DNA of 32,342 bases from Acinetobacter tjernbergiae DSM 14971 = CIP 107465 (GTDB lineage: Bacteria > Pseudomonadota > Gammaproteobacteria > Pseudomonadales > Moraxellaceae), in assembly GCF_000374425.1 (NCBI RefSeq), contig NZ_KB894381.1:1-32342 (forward strand), written 5' to 3'. Each line of letters starts with the position of its first letter. The first letter of the stretch is position 1. The position numbers were made by a program, and so were the translations under genes. The notes below the pieces were generated by a model. It saw only the letters and a list, made by a program, of their open reading frames with translations, made no database searches and was not told where the DNA came from. Below are positions 7,071-14,015 of this stretch, in pieces.

Positions 7071-9218
7071 CTAAATATTATTTCTATAACCCACTTGTCG
7101 TATCACGCTAAACTCACTACTAGCTGGGATTGGATTGGCAATCGATCTGTATATTTCTAATGCCTGATTAATCTTAGCAACTTTCTGTCTTAACTCAGTA
7201 GATAAGAAATGCTCTGACTGCTGTAATGCAACCCATCCTGCTTGTACTTGTTCATTTTGATTGCCTTGCAATTTTGCTTCCAACCAGTGTTGCAAGCAAT
7301 GTCCATGAAGATAGACTTCAAACTGATAAGCGATAAAAGTCATAGACAAAGCCAGATTCTGTTGATTCTGCTTTAACTTTTCTTTGACTTCTTCAAAAGA
7401 AGATAAGTTTTGATTGACCCGATAATCTAATAGTTCATTTTTAAACCATTGTGCAAATTCTATGAGTTGTGATACAACACAATCCCTTTGGCTACATAAT
7501 TTTTCACGATTTAAAGCATTCGCACCTGTTGAGCCTGCCACGCCACCTATATAAGCACCTAAACCACCTGCAACAGCGATTCCCACTGGTCCTGCTAATA
7601 TTCCACCGATAGTACCAAGAATCATCTTTCCTGCCACTGCTCCACCTGCTATTGCAGCAGTTTCTTTACCAATATTTTCAAGATATTGTTTGGAACTAGT
7701 TTGTCCTGTATCAAAATCCTGATAATTACGATATGTTGCCAATCCTAAAGTAATAAATGGAATAGGTAAAAAGTCTGCCATACTATCGAATTGATCGATT
7801 TGTTCCAAACTTTCGTGCATGGTTTGATTAACATGAGCATGGCTTAGTCCAGAATCAATAAATACATTAGGATGATTACCTAGCGAATCAGTAAGCTCCT
7901 GATTTACAATCACTGGAATATCAGGATTTTTTTCAATATGTTGCAGTACATAATCACTACTTAATGTATTTTTAACCTGCATTGCCTGACCATCTACAAT
8001 TAGGTCAAAGCCCGCTTGATTGGCTTTATCTGGAAACTCTACTGTATGTCCTTGCTGTGTTAAGTTATAGGCAACTTGCTGTTCGGCAACATAACCACTC
8101 AATCGGGTCATTGCCCCTGCACTGCCTAGGGTCGCTCCTGCAATATCCTGTAATGTTATAAATTGTTCGGGCTGTCCTTTTGATGCAAACATAAGTGCAT
8201 TTAAAACTGTAGAATCTATTTGAGCATAGCTCCATAGCAAACCCGCCGAATACGCTACCGAAGCAGTTGCAATAGATGCTATTACGCCTCTATCTGATAA
8301 AATCTTTTCAAGAGTGTCTTGTGCTGTTTTATCTCTGTCTAAATGTTGGCTAATTTCATAATGGGTTAATAGTATAGGGGCATTCGCAATAATGCCTTTA
8401 CTATAAGGAATTTCAGACTCTCTTCCACCAAATACATTACCAATAGATTTTCCAACGTGGTTTAAACTTCGCCCCATATCTGCAAAGATATTGGTACATT
8501 CTCCACGCTTTGCAATAATATCATCTGGTAAAATCAGGGTGACAGCTTTATATTTCAGTAAGTTATAGCGTTCCTGAGTTGATGATGTATTAAGCAAAAA
8601 ATATAAAGCCATTTGTGCATCGGTACATTCACCATTATAGTGATTATTTCGAGATAGAATACATTCTGAAAAATCCAATATATCTTCCGATGTCAGTGAT
8701 TCTTGTTGTTGTAAAATCCACTGATACTCCCAAATAGCATCCGACCAAAGTTGATTATTTTTACAATCCTGTGCCAAAGCAAGTGCATTATTTACACAAG
8801 GTTTTAAGATTTTAAATTTTCTTAAAATAGTTGTCTTTAGCGAATTATTTTTGCAATCTTTTAATCGTTCAATATATTTTTCGATTTGGTATTGCGTTGG
8901 ATTTTGTTCAAAATATTTTAAGGTATAATTTACACATTGCTCATACCAATAATAATTTAAGGATTTTTTGATATAGGCAGGAATTAAATCATGAATAATA
9001 ATGTCAATCAGTCGCTTACTGCATTCCACATCACTGTTATTTTGATGTGGGAAATGCCATTCAGTTGGTACAGTCACCGTTAGTAATCGTTTAAAGAACC
9101 CTGTATTAAAGTCAGGATTCTGCATCGTAAGCAGCATTAACTTATGTTCAGCAGAAAGTGTATGTCTTTGTTGTTCAACTTGATTTAAACGCGCTATTAA
9201 TACTCTAGTTTCTAGCAT
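7071..9218 (-). CDS. Putative effector: PD-(D/E)xK-like nuclease motif plus glycine-zipper membrane segment
   Basis: This is the last gene of the dynamin operon, 715 aa, with AAGGA 6 bases before its ATG. The N-terminal 230 residues are helical with several Cys and aromatic residues and match nothing I know. Around 374-420 is a pattern typical of Mrr-like/PD-(D/E)xK nucleases: a helix with Glu379 in SGYVAEQQVAYNL, GH-V-F-P, then Asp405 in GFDLIV and Gln414-Val-Lys416, the QxK variant of the catalytic ExK. Residues 521-565 are a long glycine-zipper (AAIAGGAVAG, LGTIGGILAGPVG, GGLGAYIGG) of the kind that inserts into membranes. The C-terminal 150 residues are helical. Family and nuclease activity are inferred from motif spacing only. 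It could be the toxic effector of the operon or a membrane anchor. Confidence 0.6.
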   Translation of the reverse strand: MLETRVLIARLNQVEQQRHTLSAEHKLMLLTMQNPDFNTGFFKRLLTVTVPTEWHFPHQNNSDVECSKRLIDIIIHDLIPAYIKKSLNYYWYEQCVNYTLKYFEQNPTQYQIEKYIERLKDCKNNSLKTTILRKFKILKPCVNNALALAQDCKNNQLWSDAIWEYQWILQQQESLTSEDILDFSECILSRNNHYNGECTDAQMALYFLLNTSSTQERYNLLKYKAVTLILPDDIIAKRGECTNIFADMGRSLNHVGKSIGNVFGGRESEIPYSKGIIANAPILLTHYEISQHLDRDKTAQDTLEKILSDRGVIASIATASVAYSAGLLWSYAQIDSTVLNALMFASKGQPEQFITLQDIAGATLGSAGAMTRLSGYVAEQQVAYNLTQQGHTVEFPDKANQAGFDLIVDGQAMQVKNTLSSDYVLQHIEKNPDIPVIVNQELTDSLGNHPNVFIDSGLSHAHVNQTMHESLEQIDQFDSMADFLPIPFITLGLATYRNYQDFDTGQTSSKQYLENIGKETAAIAGGAVAGKMILGTIGGILAGPVGIAVAGGLGAYIGGVAGSTGANALNREKLCSQRDCVVSQLIEFAQWFKNELLDYRVNQNLSSFEEVKEKLKQNQQNLALSMTFIAYQFEVYLHGHCLQHWLEAKLQGNQNEQVQAGWVALQQSEHFLSTELRQKVAKINQALEIYRSIANPIPASSEFSVIRQVGYRNNI

Positions 9219-9258
9219 TATCTATCCTTGAAGATTATTAATTCTAAAAAAACAAAAA

Positions 9259-10047
9259 CTACTGACCGCTACGAACGGCCCGAACATAGTACTTGTTATT
9301 CTTATTGTAGTAAGTCGAGTAGCCATTGTTGAAGTACACGTCCCACGCATAGTTACTATTGCAGGCATAAGGCGAACCCGACCAATATCCTCCCCATTCA
9401 ACTTTCACAGGTTGAAATAAAACACCTTGAGGACAAGCATAGCCTTGTTTATCTTTAATCATTAAGGTCTTTAATTCGTCTCTACTAGGTAATCGCCAAT
9501 CCTTATAACCCGCAAGTCTAAAATCTTTACAAGCACCTTTAGAACTCTCCCAATTCAATGTTTTGGCTTCACCAATACATTGCCCATTTTTCCATTCTTG
9601 CCCAATACTAATCCTTGCCCACATTAAACCTGTTTTAGGGTCAATCCATACGCCTTGCTCTAACTCATTATTTGAATGAATTGTTTGAGTTTTAGGGCGT
9701 TGCGATGATTGAACATTTTCCGTTTTTGTATTTTCAATTTTTTGTCTTAACTGCTCAATTTCTTGACGATATTTATTTTCTCTACGTTCTAAATCTGCAA
9801 TTTTTTTATTCAATTGCTCATTATTTTTTTGAGTGAGTTTATTAATCTCTTGCTGATATTGCTGTTTGTTTTGTGCCATTTGCTGTTCAGATTTTTTTTG
9901 TAACTGTTCAGACTGGCGTAGTTGTTCCTGTAAAACATCTAATCTCTGATCAAAAGTATTGGTTTTAGCTATTAAGTGTAAAAAATGTTCTATTGCAGCT
10001 AGTTCTGCACTTGAACTAAAAAAGTCAGGCAATGAATTGTTTTTCAT
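9259..10047 (-). CDS. Coiled-coil protein with C-terminal DUF1566/Lcl_C domain, paralogue 4
   Basis: The protein has 262 aa and no signal peptide, so it is probably cytoplasmic. Residues 1-40 are a helical head shared by all four paralogues. Residues 40-105 form a Gln/Lys-rich coiled coil. Residues 127-260 are a DUF1566 (Lcl_C) domain with GVWIDPKTGLMWAR, LAGYKDWRLPSRDEL, a YWSGSPY block and the closing YYVRAVR. This fold belongs to the C-type-lectin/formylglycine-enzyme-like group, often used for ligand binding. The first 150 bases including the ribosome site are identical but for one base to those of paralogue 3, while the middle matches paralogue 2. The final 130 bases are more GC-rich, with an Asn/Tyr-rich variable-looking stretch (residues 226-254). 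Ligand unknown. Confidence 0.8.
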   Translation of the reverse strand: MKNNSLPDFFSSSAELAAIEHFLHLIAKTNTFDQRLDVLQEQLRQSEQLQKKSEQQMAQNKQQYQQEINKLTQKNNEQLNKKIADLERRENKYRQEIEQLRQKIENTKTENVQSSQRPKTQTIHSNNELEQGVWIDPKTGLMWARISIGQEWKNGQCIGEAKTLNWESSKGACKDFRLAGYKDWRLPSRDELKTLMIKDKQGYACPQGVLFQPVKVEWGGYWSGSPYACNSNYAWDVYFNNGYSTYYNKNNKYYVRAVRSGQ

Positions 10048-10060
10048 GATTTAACCTATT

Positions 10061-10828
10061 CTAAATATTACGAACAGGACGAACATGACGATAATTGCAA
10101 TAAACATCAACACCTGAATGGAAATTATAGAAATTTAAATAGGCATATTTCTCGCCAATTTGTGTGCTTGACCAATACCACCCACTTGTAACGGGAGCTG
10201 GATTAAATAGTATGTGTCTACCACACTGATAATTTTTACCACTTTCATCAATAAGTGTTTTTAATTCTTCGATAGTCGGTAAACGCCAATCTTTATACCC
10301 CGCTAATCGAAAAAGTTGACAAGATTTTTTAGCATCTGCTAAATTTAATTCCATTGCTCTACCTAAACACCTTCCACTTTCCCACTCTTGACCAATACTA
10401 ACTCTTGCCCACATTAGACTTGTTTTAGAGTCCGTCCATACGCCTTTTTCTAATTCTGTGGCTGAATTAATTGATTGTTTTTTAGATGGCTGAGATTCTG
10501 TTGGCTTCACTATATTAGTCTTGTCATTTTGTTGTTTTAACTTTTGTTTTAATTCATCAATTTCCTGACGATATCTAATTTCTAAAGTTTCTAAATCAGC
10601 ATTTTTTTTATCAAACTGCTTATTATATTTTTGCGTTAACTTTTTAATCTCATCTTGATATTGTTGCTTGTCTTTTGTGATTCGCTGTTCAGACTGGCGT
10701 AGTTGTTCCTGTAAAACATCTAATCTCTGATCAAAAATATTGGTTTTAGCTATTAAGTGTAAAAAATGTTCTATTGCAGCTAGTTCTGCACTTGAACTAA
10801 AAAAGTCAGGCAATGAATTGTTTTTCAT
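10061..10828 (-). CDS. Coiled-coil protein with C-terminal DUF1566/Lcl_C domain, paralogue 3
   Basis: The protein has 255 aa and starts at an ATG with AGGA 6 bases upstream. The head (residues 1-48) is almost identical to paralogue 4, differing by T/I at residue 31. A coiled coil follows to about residue 95. A DUF1566 domain starts at ELEKGVWTDSKTSLMWAR, with LAGYKDWRLPTIEEL and YWSSTQIGEKYAY, and ends in HVRPVRNI. The C-terminal ligand-facing region is quite different from the other three copies. Only 13 bases separate it from paralogue 4, so it is translated as part of the operon. No enzymatic residues can be assigned; a binding role is inferred from the fold. Confidence 0.8.
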   Translation of the reverse strand: MKNNSLPDFFSSSAELAAIEHFLHLIAKTNIFDQRLDVLQEQLRQSEQRITKDKQQYQDEIKKLTQKYNKQFDKKNADLETLEIRYRQEIDELKQKLKQQNDKTNIVKPTESQPSKKQSINSATELEKGVWTDSKTSLMWARVSIGQEWESGRCLGRAMELNLADAKKSCQLFRLAGYKDWRLPTIEELKTLIDESGKNYQCGRHILFNPAPVTSGWYWSSTQIGEKYAYLNFYNFHSGVDVYCNYRHVRPVRNI

Positions 10829-10831
10829 GAT

Positions 10832-11701
10832 TTATCCTATTTTACTATTACGAACTGCACGTATCAGGCCATCAAATTGCAAATGGTTATAAGTAATAAT
10901 AATCCCTTTATCGAAGTCTACCCCCTGTATACCGCTATATTGAGTTGAGGAACTTGACCAATAAAATCCTAACTTACTACCAGATTGAGATAAAATATTT
11001 TCATTTACATACCCCTTTCTATTTGCACTCATGAGCGTTGCCAATTCATTTATAGTTGGCAGCCTCCAATCATTATAACCAGCTAATTTTAACGTTTCAC
11101 AAAGATGAGAACCTTTTCGCCAATCAATCCATTTAGGGCTTCCTACAATTTTGTTGTTTTTCCATTCTTGCCCAATACTAATCCTTGCCCACATTAAGCC
11201 TGTTTTTGGGTCTGTCCATACACCTTGCTCTAACTCATTATTTGAATGAATTGTTTGAGTTTTAGGGCGTTGCGATGATTGAACATTTTCCGTTTTTGTA
11301 TTTTCAACTTGTTGCTTAATTTTTTGTCTTAACTGATCAATTTCTTGACGATATTTATTTTCTCTACTTTCTAAATCTGCAATCTTGGTATTAAACTGCT
11401 GTTTTAAGCTTTTAATATCTTGCTGATATGTACTTTCTTTTCGCTCTAAATCTGCAATTTTTGTACTAAATTTCAGTGTTAAACTTTTAATATCTTGCTC
11501 ATATCTTTTTTCTTTTTGTACTAAGTTAAAGATAGTTTCTTGCAACTGATGATTATCTTGTTCTGTTTGGCTTAAATTTGCCTGTAAAACATCTAACATT
11601 TGATCAAAGGTATTGGTCTTTACCATTAACTGTAAAAAATGGTCTATAGCACTAAATTCTGTACTTGAACTAAAAAAGTCAGACAATGTGTTATTTTTCA
11701 T
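10832..11701 (-). CDS. Coiled-coil protein with C-terminal DUF1566/Lcl_C domain, paralogue 2
   Basis: At 289 aa this is the longest of the four paralogues, because the coiled coil (about residues 40-135) contains extra repeated units of the type Y-x-QDIKSL-x-x-x-F-x-TKIADLE, present two to three times. The DUF1566 domain follows from ELEQGVWTDPKTGLMWAR, with LAGYNDWRLPTINEL, FYWSSSSTQ and the ending LIRAVRNS. The 148 bases encoding the junction of coiled coil and lectin-like domain (11160-11307) differ from paralogue 4 (9590-9737) at only five positions, whereas the heads are more divergent. It starts at an ATG with AGGA 7 bases upstream and lies 3 bases from paralogue 3. Confidence 0.8.
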   Translation of the reverse strand: MKNNTLSDFFSSSTEFSAIDHFLQLMVKTNTFDQMLDVLQANLSQTEQDNHQLQETIFNLVQKEKRYEQDIKSLTLKFSTKIADLERKESTYQQDIKSLKQQFNTKIADLESRENKYRQEIDQLRQKIKQQVENTKTENVQSSQRPKTQTIHSNNELEQGVWTDPKTGLMWARISIGQEWKNNKIVGSPKWIDWRKGSHLCETLKLAGYNDWRLPTINELATLMSANRKGYVNENILSQSGSKLGFYWSSSSTQYSGIQGVDFDKGIIITYNHLQFDGLIRAVRNSKIG

Positions 11702-11713
11702 ATTTTAGTCCTT

Positions 11714-12499
11714 TTAAGTAGTGCGAACTGCTCGAACGTAGTAATCATTAGTTTTAGAATAACTACCTGCACTACCACCCCCAAAATATACTATCCATGC
11801 AAAATGATGATGAAAATCACATTCAGTAATTGACCAATATGAACCATCTATACGATTTTTGGGTTGGAATAAAGTATTATTCGGACAAGTATAGCCACTC
11901 ACTGCTTTCTTCATAAGAGTTTCTAGTTCATCTATGGTTGGTAATCTCCAATCATTACAATCTGCTAATCGGAAATGCCTACATGCTATTTGTGCAGTAG
12001 TCCAGTTCATAAATTTCGCATCACCTATACATTGCCCATTATTCCATTCTTGCCCAATACTAATACGAGCCCACATTAAGCCTGTTTTTGGGTCTGTCCA
12101 TACGCCTTGCTCTAACTCATTATTTGAACTTATTGTTTTATTTATCGATGAATTAGGACGTTTCACTAACTCAACATCTGACTTAAGTTTCTTTGCAATC
12201 ATAGCTCCATCAATGATTTTCTTCTTTATAACTACTTGGGGTACAGTTGTATTTGTTATTTTAGCTGTTTTAGCGGTGTCTATACTATTCTGTTTTAATT
12301 TTTGAATTTCCAAATGATAAATATTTTCTTTCTTTTCTAAGGCGACAATTTTTGCATTAAGCAATTCAATATTTTGAGTGCGCTTTTCTAACCTCCGCTC
12401 AAAAGTATTATTTTTAACCATCAATTGCATAAACTGGTCGATAACCATGAGTTCACTTGCACTCAATAATTCTGCCAGTAATTTAGTTTGCTTATCCAT
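11714..12499 (-). CDS. Coiled-coil protein with C-terminal DUF1566/Lcl_C domain, paralogue 1
   Basis: The protein has 261 aa from the ATG at 12499; the frame is also open to a TTG at 12511 inside the preceding GTPase gene, which would give an overlapping start. It is the most divergent copy. The head keeps the SEL-x-x-IDQFMQLMVKNNTFERRL pattern, the linker is less regularly coiled (residues 35-120), and the DUF1566 domain follows from ELEQGVWTDPKTGLMWAR, with LADCNDWRLPTIDELETL, SYWSITECD and YYVRAVRTT. It is the first of four tandem paralogues and starts 4 bases after the third GTPase gene, tying the two protein families into one operon. Confidence 0.78.
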   Translation of the reverse strand: MDKQTKLLAELLSASELMVIDQFMQLMVKNNTFERRLEKRTQNIELLNAKIVALEKKENIYHLEIQKLKQNSIDTAKTAKITNTTVPQVVIKKKIIDGAMIAKKLKSDVELVKRPNSSINKTISSNNELEQGVWTDPKTGLMWARISIGQEWNNGQCIGDAKFMNWTTAQIACRHFRLADCNDWRLPTIDELETLMKKAVSGYTCPNNTLFQPKNRIDGSYWSITECDFHHHFAWIVYFGGGSAGSYSKTNDYYVRAVRTT

Positions 12500-12503
12500 G
12501 ACG

Positions 12504-14015
12504 TTACCCAAGATATTCTATTTGATGCTGATAATGGTCTTGATAACGGCTTTCTAATATAGATAGCTTTAATAAAGTCGCAATAAATTTATCCAAATGT
12601 AAAGTTTGCATCTGTTGTTCAATTACTTGTGTCACTAAATCAAATGATATAGCTATACTCATCGTTTCTACTGCCTGTAAATAAACAGGTTTTATCATAG
12701 TAGATAAATAATCTTGTAAATCTATAATTTCAGTTGAAACTTGAGCAATTGCCTGCTGCATGAATTGAATATATTGCCAAAAAGCCTGATAAACGATGGA
12801 TAAATTATCTAACCAATATTGATTCCACCACTGTGCTAAAGGATGTTCTTCACTTAATTGTTGTAACTGAACTAAAGATTTGAATTCATCAACATTTTGT
12901 ACTTGTATCTGTTTAAGCCAACGCTCAGTTAAACGCTGTATCATTTCTGATGATGATAATCCACGTAATCGAGTCATATTCATATTTTGAATAAACTGTC
13001 CCTCTAAACAGGCAAAACTAAGAATTTTCTGTATTTTTCGTAAGCTAGCAATCTGCTTTATTAACACAGGACGAATATCCCAATCATTTGACCAGTTTAT
13101 AATTTGTTCTGCATAACCTTGTTGAAATTCAAACTTTTCTGTCCCAATCGGTTTTAATAATTCTTGCCAGAAATTTTCTCTAAACTTTTGAATCTCTTGA
13201 TCAGACATTTCAGCAAAATCTAAAGCCGTAATATTAAGCATTAAATTTTCAGGCTCAAAGTACAAATCTTGCCACTGTTGCAAAATCCGATCTCGCATCC
13301 GTTGAGATAATCGCTGTTGGCTATCTTTTTGACAATGTGTAATGATGATATGTAAATGAGCTTTGCCTGTTAAAAACATTGCATCGCCCAAAGCTTCTAG
13401 AAAATTTTCCAATCGTGCTTTATTAATTTCACCATCTAAACGATTCGCATGACAAACATAGATAATTGCAAGATTATGTTCACCAACAAAATATTGATGT
13501 GCATCCTGTTCGGCAAGATCATCCTCACCAGAGTTCCACCCTGGAGTATCAATTAAGAACAGTTTTTTCGGCTGATTGTCATCTGAATAACCATCACCTT
13601 TTGCTAGAATAAAACGTGATTCATTAATCAATAATCTTAACCTATAGTCATCAGGATTATATTGGCTGACTTCAGCTCTTGATGGAAATTGTGTAAGCTC
13701 TTCTACAATCACTGCATCATCTAAATCTTCACTTTTTTCAATTAGAAATAGTTGATTATTTTGACCATAACTAATTTCGAGTTGTAATCGAGTTTGTGCT
13801 TCTAATGAGCTAATAGGAGAATATTGTTGTGGAATCTGATTAGCTAAGATTTCACGAATTACCCTAGTCTTTCCCGCCGAATATTCACCCACAACACGAG
13901 CAGTTAATACACCATCTGCAATTTCAGTTTGGGTGCTACCCATTTTTTCTGAAAAATCGAATAAACTTTCCGTGACGATTTGTGTTTTCTCAAAATTCAT
14001 AGCATTATCCATCAT
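12504..14015 (-). CDS. Dynamin-like GTPase, third and shortest of the operon
   Basis: The protein has 503 aa. The G1/P-loop is GEYSAGKT (residues 43-50) and G3 is DTPG (156-159). At the G4 position the sequence is THCQKD (226-231) rather than N/T-K-x-D, so guanine specificity may be weakened or altered. The C-terminal 270 residues are helical without the long coiled coils of its two neighbours. Its ATG overlaps the stop of the preceding GTPase gene by 4 bases (ATGA), which implies translational coupling. Bacterial dynamin-like proteins often act in heteromeric sets on membranes; the short stalk suggests a partner role for this one. Substrate and membrane are unknown. Confidence 0.82.
   Translation of the reverse strand: MMDNAMNFEKTQIVTESLFDFSEKMGSTQTEIADGVLTARVVGEYSAGKTRVIREILANQIPQQYSPISSLEAQTRLQLEISYGQNNQLFLIEKSEDLDDAVIVEELTQFPSRAEVSQYNPDDYRLRLLINESRFILAKGDGYSDDNQPKKLFLIDTPGWNSGEDDLAEQDAHQYFVGEHNLAIIYVCHANRLDGEINKARLENFLEALGDAMFLTGKAHLHIIITHCQKDSQQRLSQRMRDRILQQWQDLYFEPENLMLNITALDFAEMSDQEIQKFRENFWQELLKPIGTEKFEFQQGYAEQIINWSNDWDIRPVLIKQIASLRKIQKILSFACLEGQFIQNMNMTRLRGLSSSEMIQRLTERWLKQIQVQNVDEFKSLVQLQQLSEEHPLAQWWNQYWLDNLSIVYQAFWQYIQFMQQAIAQVSTEIIDLQDYLSTMIKPVYLQAVETMSIAISFDLVTQVIEQQMQTLHLDKFIATLLKLSILESRYQDHYQHQIEYLG

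Noticed and set aside
9259..9400. A complete diversity-generating retroelement in the window
   Set aside because: No reverse transcriptase, accessory protein or adenine-rich template copy was found; only the target-like 3' end is present.
11934..12305. 123-aa plus-strand frame across the first DUF1566 gene
   Set aside because: Antisense to a gene with three close paralogues; no start signals.
9259..12511. Repeated segments as a CRISPR-like or tandem repeat array
   Set aside because: The repeats are paralogous coding segments at gene-length spacing, not short regular repeats with spacers.
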